Assembly (NCBI GenBank): GCA_937910305.1
Contig: CALEPS010000182.1
Span: 1 to 24,276 of the forward strand
Direction: 5' to 3'
From: an uncultured Bacteroidales bacterium
GTDB taxonomy: Bacteria; Bacteroidota; Bacteroidia; Bacteroidales; Paludibacteraceae
DNA: 24,276 nt
Positions 1 through 6,915 of this stretch are shown here, piece after piece (within the stretch, counting starts at the first letter, position 1; the number at the start of each line of letters is the position of its first letter). Both the position numbers and the translations under genes were made by a program. The notes below the pieces were generated by a model. The model was given only the letters and a program-made list of their open reading frames with translations, searched no databases and was not told the origin of the DNA.

Positions 1-13
1 ATGCACTTTTCTC

Positions 14-44
14 TTGCGAGATTCAAAAAATCTTTGTACCTTTG
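14..44 (+). promoter_or_regulatory. Promoter of the DUF1016 nuclease gene (Bacteroidota type)
   Basis: TTG at 14-16, a 20-bp spacer, and TACCTTTG at 37-44 fit the Bacteroidota -33/-7 pattern (TTG, TAnnTTTG). Transcription should begin near 51, giving a 5' UTR of about 80 nt before the ATG at 132. Confidence 0.75.
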
Positions 45-131
45 CAGCGTGAAATGAATTGAAGAATCTGCCTCGCTGATACCGACAGCGTAAAAAGCGG
101 AGACTAATTTAGACAAATCGATTGGAAATAT

Positions 132-1274
132 ATGGAAACACCGGTTATTATGGAGAGCAACGATGAGCTCATGAATGTCGTCCAAGCGATTAAGGACGCC
201 ATTCTGCAAAGCCAGCAACGAGCGCTAAAGGCTGTCAACCAGGAGCAGTTGGCTCTCTATTATGGCATTGGTAGGTATATTTCCGTCAATACGAGGAAGA
301 GGAATTGGGGCAAGGGATTTATTGAGTCTGTCAGCGAACAGTTGCGTAAAGAAATGCCCGGACTGCGTGGTTTTTCGGCTCCGAGTATGCGTAAAATGCG
401 TACTTTTTATGAAGAATGGATGATGCTTTCTGACAATTCGTTCGTTGAAACGAACAAAATAGAACTGCCGGAAGACAATTCGTTCGTTGGAACGAACAAA
501 CTGCCTCAAGTTCATTTTTCGATCGATGCGGATTTTCCCATTGCTGCATTTATGAGTATCGGTTTCAGCCACCATTATGCAATCGTCAGCAAGGTAAAAG
601 ATCCCGAACAACGCAAATTTTACATTCAATTTGCTGCAGACACAAAGGCCAAGGTGGAAGACTTAGAACAGTTGATAGATGAAGATCTCTACCATCATCA
701 AGGCGATCTGCCTAACAATTTCAAGCGAACTATCCCTGACCAACTGCAAGCATTCCGTGCAATCACGATGTTTAAGGATGAATATTTGTTAGACTACATC
801 AATACTGAAGAATTATTCGTGCGAGACAAAGACCGAGACGAGAAAGTAATCGAGCAGGGTATAATCAACAATGTCAAAAACTTTATCATGACGTTCGGCA
901 AGGATTTTACCTTTGTTGGCAACCAATACCACTTGGAGAAATACGGAATAGAGCAGTTTCCTGACTTGCTTTTCTTCAATCGCGAGTTGGCATGCCTTGT
1001 CTGTGTTGAACTCAAAGACGGTTCATTCCAGACATCTTACCTCGGTCAATTAGCCGGCTACCTGCGTATTCTGGATGATGAAGTGCGCAAGCCCAACGAG
1101 AACCCGTCTATCGGCATTATCCTCTGCAAGTCTGCTAATAAGAAGTTTGTAGAGTACGTCATCCAAGACTACAATCATCCTATGGGGGTAGCGACTTACA
1201 AGACTTCTGCTGATATGGATGACAAGCTGAAGAAACTCCTTCCTCCGGTGGAAGACTTAGAGAAATTGTTATAA
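132..1274 (+). CDS. DUF1016 / YhcG-type PDDEXK nuclease family protein
   Basis: The 380-aa protein has the DUF1016 N-terminal domain (about residues 10-220, including 'ALYYGIGRYIS', 'SAPSMRKMRTFYEEW' and 'VSKVKDPEQRKFYI') followed by a PD-(D/E)XK domain. Candidate catalytic residues are D278 in 'FPDLLFF' and E293/K295 in 'VELKDG'. Family members are predicted DNA nucleases, often near restriction or other mobile defence loci; the substrate is not known here. ATG at 132 is the first in frame after the promoter, and M7 (150) is an alternative. The gene stands alone, with its own promoter and a terminator at 1352-1379. Residues about 101-123 hold a duplicated 'DNSFV.TNK' segment encoded by two near-identical palindromic units, which looks like an insertion in the linker. 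Family assignment is firm; cellular role is not. Confidence 0.9.
   Translation: METPVIMESNDELMNVVQAIKDAILQSQQRALKAVNQEQLALYYGIGRYISVNTRKRNWGKGFIESVSEQLRKEMPGLRGFSAPSMRKMRTFYEEWMMLSDNSFVETNKIELPEDNSFVGTNKLPQVHFSIDADFPIAAFMSIGFSHHYAIVSKVKDPEQRKFYIQFAADTKAKVEDLEQLIDEDLYHHQGDLPNNFKRTIPDQLQAFRAITMFKDEYLLDYINTEELFVRDKDRDEKVIEQGIINNVKNFIMTFGKDFTFVGNQYHLEKYGIEQFPDLLFFNRELACLVCVELKDGSFQTSYLGQLAGYLRILDDEVRKPNENPSIGIILCKSANKKFVEYVIQDYNHPMGVATYKTSADMDDKLKKLLPPVEDLEKLL
432..500 (+). repeat. Duplicated palindromic unit inside the DUF1016 CDS
   Basis: A 27-bp unit at 432-458 recurs at 474-500 with one mismatch, a period of 42 bp (14 codons). Each unit holds an inverted repeat, GTTCGTT/AACGAAC, separated by 2 bp (440-455 and 482-497). 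It encodes 'DNSFVETNK' and 'DNSFVGTNK' in the linker after 'FYEEW'. Confidence 0.9.
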
Positions 1275-1351
1275 AGAAGCGATCTTTGATTATAAGAGTC
1301 AAACAAGGGTTAAATAAGGGTTGATTCGGACTCATTTATGGTTCCCGATAT

Positions 1352-1379
1352 GAAAAATCGTCCTTCCGGGCGATTTTTC
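1352..1379 (+). terminator. Rho-independent-type hairpin after the DUF1016 gene
   Basis: The stem GAAAAATCG (1352-1360) pairs with CGATTTTTC (1371-1379). TCC/GGG extends it (with a T.G wobble) around a TTCC loop. It lies 77 bp after the stop codon. The stem is nearly the same as that of the rpsO terminator at 8988-9017. Confidence 0.75.
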
Positions 1380-1550
1380 AATTTGTTTGAGCCGGCGTGA
1401 GGGCGGCGTGGGGCCGACGTCGTCCTTCTTCTCGGTCGGCTTAGGCTCCCCGCCTGCCTTCCCTTTTCGGACTGCCAAGTCAAGGCAGTCCTCCAGGTCC
1501 CGTGATGGTCGCGTTGCCGAGTCGGCAGTGAGTGCTAATTTACTTACGGG

Positions 1551-1633
1551 TCATTTACGACTCGTTTAGCGGTCATTCTCGACTCATTATTGAATCATTC
1601 TCGACTCATTATCGAACCGTTTTCGAGAGATGG
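1551..1633 (+). repeat. 22-bp tandem repeat, 3-4 imperfect copies
   Basis: Units start at 1551, 1573, 1595 and (degenerate) 1617. The copies at 1573-1590 and 1595-1612 share an identical 18-bp core TCATTCTCGACTCATTAT; the 1551 copy differs at a few bases. Confidence 0.85.
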
Positions 1634-1741
1634 TGGGGTATCTCGGCTTTCATCTATAGAGAAGCTAGCAAGAGGCAAGTAAGAGGCAAAAGCGATTGGG
1701 TAGCAGGTGGAATAGGTGTAGCACCGTACAGAGACGTACAG

Positions 1742-1763
1742 GATGGTCGCGTGATGGTCGCGT
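1742..1763 (+). repeat. 11-bp perfect tandem duplication
   Basis: GATGGTCGCGT occurs at 1742-1752 and 1753-1763, and once more at 1504-1514. A second 11-bp duplication (AAGAGGCAAGT/AAGAGGCAAAA) lies at 1670-1691. Confidence 0.85.
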
Positions 1764-1871
1764 TTCTAACTCGACAACGAGTGCTATTTTATAATTCGCT
1801 ATAAATGAAATCTTTAGTGAATAAAATTTAGCGTAAAAACTTGCAGAAAAAAGATTTTTCTTCATATGCAC

Positions 1872-1902
1872 TTGCGTATGTCATTTTTTTTGTGTAATTT
1901 TG
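1872..1902 (+). promoter_or_regulatory. Promoter of the C1 peptidase operon
   Basis: TTG at 1872-1874, 20-bp spacer, TAATTTTG at 1895-1902. The expected 5' UTR is about 30 nt. The 35 bp at 1879-1913 recur exactly on the opposite strand at 18325-18359, where they form the core of the DUF4160/DUF2442 promoter. Confidence 0.85.
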
Positions 1903-1939
1903 CAGCGCAAAATGCAACTGACAAAAACAACAGAACGAG

Positions 1940-3148
1940 ATGAAAAAGTTCATACTTATGATAGCTCTTACGGCCGGGATGGCAGCATGGGCGCAAAGTG
2001 ATAGTACCGCAGTAAAGAAAGACAGCGTGGAGGGCTGGCATTTCACAACCGTTGACAGCGTGGCGATTACGCCGGTGAAAGACCAGAACCGCAGTTCGAC
2101 CTGCTGGGCTTTCTCCACCCTCGGGTTCCTGGAGTCGGAGGTGCTGCGTATGAAAGGTCAGGTGGTCGATTTCAGCGAGATGTACGTTGTGTCCAAGACG
2201 ATGATGGACCGTGCCACCTATTGTGTGCGGATGTATAACGAACCCCATTTCTCACCTGGCGGGTCTGCCTATGACGTTATCTATTGCATGGATCATTACG
2301 GCCTTGTGCCGCAAGAGGCAATGCCGGGTATCCGTTACGGATGGACTGCCGGCGACACGCTCCCCGTGCATAACGAACTCGACCGCGTAGCAGGAGGGTA
2401 TGTCAAAGGGCTTAGCGGATTGAAACGCCTCAGCCCGGTATGGAGAGAAGGATTGCAGGCGATTTATGACACCTATCTGGGACCATGTCCTGAGGAGTTT
2501 GAATTGAACGGCAAGAAATATACTCCCAAATCCTTCGTGGAGAGCCTGGGATTGTCCGCGGAAGACTACGTCTCCATCACTTCTTATACTCACCATCCTT
2601 TCTATGAGCGTTTTGCGCTTGAAGTGCCGGATAACTGGCGCATGGACCAGATGTATAATGTGCCTCTTGAGGATATGATGCGTATCATCGATAATGCGCT
2701 GGCGAATGGCTATACGCTCGCTTGGGCGGCAGATGTCAGCGAGGTCGGATTCACCCGCAAAGGCATAGGAGTTGTCCCGGACGATGACAAAGGAGCGGAT
2801 ATCACCGGATCGGATATGGCGAAATGGGTAGGCATGTCTGCGGATAAAAAGAAAGAAGAACTGACCAAGAAACCCCTTCCGGAGAAGACAATCACGCAGC
2901 AGATGCGACAGGATGCCTTTGACAACTGGGAGACGACAGACGACCACGGCATGCAGATCTTCGGTACCGCCAAGGATCAGAACGGAAAACGGTACTATAT
3001 GGTTAAGAACTCTTGGGGCTCAATCCGTTCAGACTATAAAGGAATATGGTATGTCAGCGAAGCTTTCATGCAATACAAGACCAACGACATTCTCGTGCAT
3101 AAGAACGCAATACCCAAAGACATCCGCAAAAAACTGAATATCAAATGA
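1940..3148 (+). CDS. Secreted C1-family cysteine peptidase (bleomycin hydrolase / PepC-like)
   Basis: The 402-aa protein starts with a signal peptide (about residues 1-18, ending 'AAWA|QS') and is probably exported to the periplasm or outer surface. Papain-like catalytic elements are visible: Q49 and C55 in 'VKDQNRSSTCWAFS', H336 in 'DDHGMQIFG', and N357 in 'VKNSWG'. The large insert between Cys and His, and the overall length, suit the C1B (PepC/bleomycin hydrolase) branch, which has aminopeptidase or oligopeptide-cleaving activity. The cytosolic enzymes of that branch lack a signal peptide, so this one probably handles extracellular peptides. Its stop overlaps the start of the next gene (ATGA), so the two are translationally coupled. 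Confidence 0.9.
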   Translation: MKKFILMIALTAGMAAWAQSDSTAVKKDSVEGWHFTTVDSVAITPVKDQNRSSTCWAFSTLGFLESEVLRMKGQVVDFSEMYVVSKTMMDRATYCVRMYNEPHFSPGGSAYDVIYCMDHYGLVPQEAMPGIRYGWTAGDTLPVHNELDRVAGGYVKGLSGLKRLSPVWREGLQAIYDTYLGPCPEEFELNGKKYTPKSFVESLGLSAEDYVSITSYTHHPFYERFALEVPDNWRMDQMYNVPLEDMMRIIDNALANGYTLAWAADVSEVGFTRKGIGVVPDDDKGADITGSDMAKWVGMSADKKKEELTKKPLPEKTITQQMRQDAFDNWETTDDHGMQIFGTAKDQNGKRYYMVKNSWGSIRSDYKGIWYVSEAFMQYKTNDILVHKNAIPKDIRKKLNIK

Positions 3149-5082
3149 AACGAATGCTTTTCCTTCTCTTTGCGGCCTGCATAAGCATCGTATCGAGAGC
3201 TGCGAACGTAAGTTATACGGCAGACGAGAGTACGATCTTTCCGAACCCCGAGCGTGGCTTTATCACCATGCTGACGGGCCATCTGACCCAGAGCAAACCT
3301 AATGCAGTCAAAGGGAAAGAGAGCTACTTGGATGCACATGCCTCCAATGACAAAGGAACATTGATTCTGGTACACTATTATCTGGATAACTTCAAGTCAA
3401 CGGCTACTCTTCCTACGGCTGTTCTGAATGGCTTTGATGAGGATATGGCAGTGCTGCGCAATAAAGGGATGAAAGCGATCATACGATTCTCCTATGTGGA
3501 CAATGCCCAAAATGAGACAGCCAGCGACGCTCCGTTCTCTATCGTGCAGCAGCATATCAACCAGTACAAATCGCACTGGCAGGCAAACGCAGATGTCATC
3601 TTCTGTTTCCAGGCAGGTATCGTAGGCGCATGGGGCGAGTGGTATTATACGAGTAACTACGGTAACAAGGTCTCCACGATGAATTCCGCGCGCAGACAAG
3701 TGGTGGATGCGTTGTTAGCCGCTGTTCCTGCCGACCGCTGCATTCAACTCCGGACGCCTAAGTTCAAGACTTCGTACGTGAACAGTACGCAACCGTTGAG
3801 CGAGTCGGAAGCCTATAATGGGACTGCAAAAGCGCGTTTGGGGCAACATAATGATGCCTTTCTGTACAATTATGACAACATGGGAACCTACCAGGACACC
3901 GCAACGGAAAAGCCCTGGCTGGCGCAAGAGACGCTCTATGTGCCGATAGGCGGCGAGACGGATATCACCGATGTCAACAAAGCCAAGCAATGGGCTACCT
4001 ACGAGAAGACCACAGCGGAAATGAGCCGCCTTCACTGGACGTTCATCCAAAGCGGCTATGCCACCCAGACGACTGATTATTGGAGAGGAAACGGTACGTT
4101 CGACGAACTGAACCGCAAGATGGGCTACCGCTACCAGCTGGTGAGTGCCACTCTGCCGGATCAGGCAAGTGCAGGAGGAAAGGCGAATATCAACATCAAA
4201 ATCAAGAATGCCGGCTACGCGCCTCTGTACAACGAGCGGCACGCTTATCTTGTACTGAAAGCCGGCGGCAGACAATATAAGATTCAGTTGCAGACAGACC
4301 CTCGCCGATGGAAGCCGAACGGCGTAGTGACGACGGTTAATGAACAGGTCACGATCCCATCCGACGTGCCTTCGGGAACGTACGAGTTGTATCTGTACCT
4401 GCCTGACGCATATTCGTCCATCGCATCCAATCCGGCATATGCCGTCCGTTTCGCGAACAATAATGTGTGGGAGGCTTCAAGCGGCATGAACAAACTGAAT
4501 GCCTCTGTGACAATAGCAGGCAGTTCCACCCCGGTAGATCCCCCTCAGGATGATGCTATCCTTCTTCCCGCGACACTCAACAAAGCGAATGTATCGGCTT
4601 ATAGCGAAAATATGAGCTGGTACAACAGCGACTATTTCGATTTTGGTCCGGAGGACGCCGCCAATACGGACCGCTGGGCGGAATGGAATGTCAAGTTACA
4701 GCATCCGGGTGAATATCTTGTTTCTGCAGAGGGCTATTATCCTAACGGTCACCAGTGGCAGTTCGAGTTGCTGAACAGCGGAGCTGCGGTCTATTCGTTG
4801 CCGGAATCATGGGACGAAGGCGCTTTGACCGAGAACGGCGAGAGTATCTGCGATCTGTCGTCCGTAGCGCAAGGCACGTACACGTTGCGCGCGCAGAATA
4901 TTATGGAGTGGGGACAACCCAAACTGAAGAGTATCACGCTGCAATACAACGGAAACCTGCCGTCCGGTATAGAGAACGTGAGTCCGGAAGCGCCCCAAGC
5001 GGCGAAGATACTGCAAGACGGAAATCTGTATATCCTCCGGGAGAATAGAAAATATACCATTCAAGGAACGGAAGTAGAATAA
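3145..5082 (+). CDS. Secreted DUF4874/DUF4832 protein with C-terminal tail domain
   Basis: The 645-aa protein has a signal peptide (about 1-19), a DUF4874 region ('FPNPERGFI', 'AIIRFSYVDNA', 'FQAGIVGAWGEWYY', about residues 22-210) and a DUF4832 region to about residue 460 ('MGYRYQLVSATLP', 'IKNAGYAPLYNER'). A further beta-rich module follows (about 475-605). The N-terminal part resembles a TIM-barrel glycoside hydrolase, but no activity is established for these domains that I know of. The last about 30 residues ('DGNLYILR...YTIQGTEV') match the tail of the BspA-like protein at 14332-16599 and probably mark the protein for export or anchoring. ATG overlaps the stop of the peptidase gene, so both are in one operon; the pair may act on a glycopeptide or mucin-like substrate (inference). 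Confidence 0.85.
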   Translation: MKRMLFLLFAACISIVSRAANVSYTADESTIFPNPERGFITMLTGHLTQSKPNAVKGKESYLDAHASNDKGTLILVHYYLDNFKSTATLPTAVLNGFDEDMAVLRNKGMKAIIRFSYVDNAQNETASDAPFSIVQQHINQYKSHWQANADVIFCFQAGIVGAWGEWYYTSNYGNKVSTMNSARRQVVDALLAAVPADRCIQLRTPKFKTSYVNSTQPLSESEAYNGTAKARLGQHNDAFLYNYDNMGTYQDTATEKPWLAQETLYVPIGGETDITDVNKAKQWATYEKTTAEMSRLHWTFIQSGYATQTTDYWRGNGTFDELNRKMGYRYQLVSATLPDQASAGGKANINIKIKNAGYAPLYNERHAYLVLKAGGRQYKIQLQTDPRRWKPNGVVTTVNEQVTIPSDVPSGTYELYLYLPDAYSSIASNPAYAVRFANNNVWEASSGMNKLNASVTIAGSSTPVDPPQDDAILLPATLNKANVSAYSENMSWYNSDYFDFGPEDAANTDRWAEWNVKLQHPGEYLVSAEGYYPNGHQWQFELLNSGAAVYSLPESWDEGALTENGESICDLSSVAQGTYTLRAQNIMEWGQPKLKSITLQYNGNLPSGIENVSPEAPQAAKILQDGNLYILRENRKYTIQGTEVE

Positions 5083-5084
5083 AA

Positions 5085-5108
5085 AAATCCGGCCGGAAGG
5101 TCGGATTT
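5085..5108. terminator. Bidirectional terminator between the DUF4832 gene and efp
   Basis: AAATCCG (5085-5091) pairs with CGGATTT (5102-5108). The stem is extended by GCC/GGT with one wobble and closed by a GGAA loop (5095-5098). T-rich runs follow on both strands (TCTTTTTCT on plus, a run of T on minus), as expected between convergent genes. Confidence 0.85.
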
Positions 5109-5135
5109 CTTTTTCTATTCTTACGGATAAGTTCA

Positions 5136-5699
5136 TTAACGAACACGCTCGCAATAGCTTCCGTCACGCGTATCTACGCGAACGATCTCTCCTTCGTTGA
5201 TGAAGAGCGGTACGCGAATCTCTGCGCCGGTCTCCAAAGTAGCCGGTTTGAGCGTGTTGGTAGCGGTGTCGCCTTTCAGACCCGGCTCGGTGTACGTGAC
5301 AGCCAACTCAACCTTGGTCGGCAACTCTGCGAACAGAATAGTCTCTGTCGTAGCATCCGATACGACATCTACCGTGAAACCCTCTTTCAGGAAATCTACA
5401 CCGGTGATCAGATCATGAGCGATGGGTACTTGCTCAAAGGTCTCGTTGTTCATGAAGATGTAGTCCTCGCCCTCTTTGTAAAGGAACTGATACGGACGAC
5501 GCTCTACGCGTACGTCTTCCAGCTTCTCGCCGATATTAAAGCGGCGCTCCAGCACGCGGCCGTCCACTACATCTTTAAACTTCACACGCATGATGGTGTT
5601 ACCTTTACCCGGCTTAACGTGCAAAAACTCAATTACGAAATACAAACGGCCGTCCATACGGATGCATACACCGTTCTTAATGTCTTGGCTATTAATCAT
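5136..5699 (-). CDS. efp: Elongation factor P
   Basis: The 187-aa protein is full-length EF-P, which binds ribosomes stalled at polyproline between the P and E sites and stimulates peptide-bond formation. The N-terminal KOW-like domain carries the loop 'HVKPGKGNT' with K32 at the tip, the position that other bacteria modify. Two OB domains follow ('ILFAELPTKVELAVTYTEPGLKGDTA' region, then 'IRVPLFINEGEIVRVDTRDGSY'). It is transcribed from its own minus-strand promoter at 5757-5787, with a UTR of about 50 nt. No partner modification gene is visible nearby. Confidence 0.98.
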   Translation of the reverse strand: MINSQDIKNGVCIRMDGRLYFVIEFLHVKPGKGNTIMRVKFKDVVDGRVLERRFNIGEKLEDVRVERRPYQFLYKEGEDYIFMNNETFEQVPIAHDLITGVDFLKEGFTVDVVSDATTETILFAELPTKVELAVTYTEPGLKGDTATNTLKPATLETGAEIRVPLFINEGEIVRVDTRDGSYCERVR

Positions 5700-5756
5700 A
5701 ACTATTTAAATTATTAATTTCGAGTTCGAAAATTCCCGTTTCTCTGAAAATCGCTG

Positions 5757-5787
5757 CAAAAGTACAATTTTTTTTGCACATATGCAA
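5757..5787 (-). promoter_or_regulatory. efp promoter (minus strand)
   Basis: On the minus strand TTG (5785-5787) is followed after 20 bp by TACTTTTG (5757-5764). It overlaps the plus-strand marC promoter; the two -33 elements lie in the palindromic stretch TTTGCACATATGCAAA (5773-5788). Confidence 0.85.
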
Positions 5788-5804
5788 ATTTTTTAGTAAC
5801 TTTG
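5774..5804 (+). promoter_or_regulatory. marC promoter (plus strand)
   Basis: TTG at 5774-5776, 20-bp spacer, TAACTTTG at 5797-5804. The start codon at 5827 implies a very short UTR of about 15-20 nt. It is back-to-back and overlapping with the efp promoter. Confidence 0.85.
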
Positions 5805-5826
5805 CGGCCTAAAATGCGAAAATACT

Positions 5827-6438
5827 ATGGAAGCGATACGTAATTTTTTCGGAACGGTTGATATCTGGCAGGTTTTATCCTCGTTTGTTTTTCTTATCGC
5901 GATCATTGATCCCTTCGGCAATATCCCTATTACCATAGCCATGGAGAAGAAGGGAATCAAGATCCATGCGGACAAGGTGTGTATAGCGAGTCTGATTATT
6001 CTGTTGTCCTTCCTTTTTCTGGGCGAATGGATTCTGAAACTCTTCGGCGTGCAGATCGAGTATTTCGCCGTAGCCGGAGGTTTTGTTATCTTCCTGATGG
6101 CGCTGGAAATGATTCTGGATATCACGATTTTCCAGAATGACAAGCTGGAGGGCGAGATAGGCAACGGTAGTTCTATCGTTCCGCTGGCTTTTCCCATGTA
6201 TGCCGGTCCGGGAGCCTTTACGGCGCTTCTGGCTATTACCGCGGAATACAGTATCGCCAGCCTGTGTATCTCTCTCTTTCTCTGTATGCTGGTGCTTTAC
6301 CTGGTGCTTATCGGTACGAACTGGCTTACCAAATATCTGGGAACGACGGCGCTATACATCATCCGTAAGTTCTTCGGAATCATCGTCCTGGCGATATCTT
6401 GCAAACTGATGTTTGGTAACCTGGCGCTGATATTCTGA
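5827..6438 (+). CDS. MarC-family (UPF0056) integral membrane protein
   Basis: The 203-aa hydrophobic protein has about six predicted membrane segments (roughly residues 15-37, 51-74, 78-99, 118-140, 143-164 and 183-201) and the two family signatures 'IDPFGNIP' (27-34) and 'VPLAFPMYAGPGA' (118-130), which form paired re-entrant-like motifs. The family sits in the inner membrane; its function is unsettled, and the early multiple-antibiotic-resistance link for MarC was not upheld. The length is normal. It is the first gene behind the 5774-5804 promoter and is followed 27 bp later by rpiB. Confidence 0.92.
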   Translation: MEAIRNFFGTVDIWQVLSSFVFLIAIIDPFGNIPITIAMEKKGIKIHADKVCIASLIILLSFLFLGEWILKLFGVQIEYFAVAGGFVIFLMALEMILDITIFQNDKLEGEIGNGSSIVPLAFPMYAGPGAFTALLAITAEYSIASLCISLFLCMLVLYLVLIGTNWLTKYLGTTALYIIRKFFGIIVLAISCKLMFGNLALIF

Positions 6439-6465
6439 GAATGTATGATTTAAAAGATATTAGAT

Positions 6466-6915
6466 ATGAAAAGCTTTTCTGAAATGACTATCGCGATGGC
6501 TTCGGACCACGCGGGATTTGAACTCAAACAGCAAGTACAGCTGTTTCTGGAGGATAATGGCGCCAAAGTGAAGGATTTTGGATGCTATTCGACGGAGAGT
6601 TGCGACTATCCTGATTTTGCACATCCGCTGGCTGAGGCGGTAGAAAAGGGAGAATACGAGTTCGGTATCGTCATCTGCTCCACCGGCAACGGTATTACCA
6701 TGACCGCCAATAAGCACCAAGGAATCCGTGCCGCACTCTGTTGGGAAAACAAATTGGCAGAGCTGGCACGTGCGCACAACAACGCGAATGTGCTCGGCTT
6801 GCCCGCCAACTTCATTTCTGCGCCGAAGGCGCTGGATATCGTGCGCACTTTCTTCCAGACGGATTTCGAAGGCGGTCGTCATGAGCGTCGTGTTAACAAA
6901 ATCGCGCTGCATTAA
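6466..6915 (+). CDS. rpiB: Ribose 5-phosphate isomerase B
   Basis: The 149-aa protein interconverts ribose 5-phosphate and ribulose 5-phosphate (pentose phosphate pathway, cytosol). RpiB/LacAB motifs are 'ASDHAGFELK' (D14, H15), 'YSTESCDYPDFA' and 'GIVICSTGNGITMTANKHQGIRAA', with C71 at the catalytic cysteine position. The usual 'CGSG/CGTG' is 'CSTG' here, with Ser in place of the first Gly. Length is normal. Its last 35 nt overlap the proposed start of the radical SAM gene, and it probably shares the marC transcript. Confidence 0.95.
   Translation: MKSFSEMTIAMASDHAGFELKQQVQLFLEDNGAKVKDFGCYSTESCDYPDFAHPLAEAVEKGEYEFGIVICSTGNGITMTANKHQGIRAALCWENKLAELARAHNNANVLGLPANFISAPKALDIVRTFFQTDFEGGRHERRVNKIALH

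Larger units (their letters stand above)
1380..1860. other. Gene-free patchwork of short repeats
   Basis: I see no credible gene here. The left part (about 1390-1530) is GC-rich and holds inverted repeats GCCGAC/GTCGGC (1413-1440) and GGACTGCC/GGCAGTCC with a 7-nt loop (1469-1491). The rest is short tandem repeats with periods of 11 or 22 bp, and a 15-bp sequence (CGTGATGGTCGCGTT) shared by 1501-1515 and 1750-1764. Small open frames in it have no recognisable protein features. Confidence 0.7.

Noticed and set aside
1551..1633. CRISPR array
   Set aside because: Repeat period is only 22 bp with no distinct spacers, and no cas genes are near.
1387..1804. Two short plus-strand frames in the spacer as genes
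   Set aside because: They overlap the tandem repeats, have biased low-complexity composition and no recognisable features or translation context.
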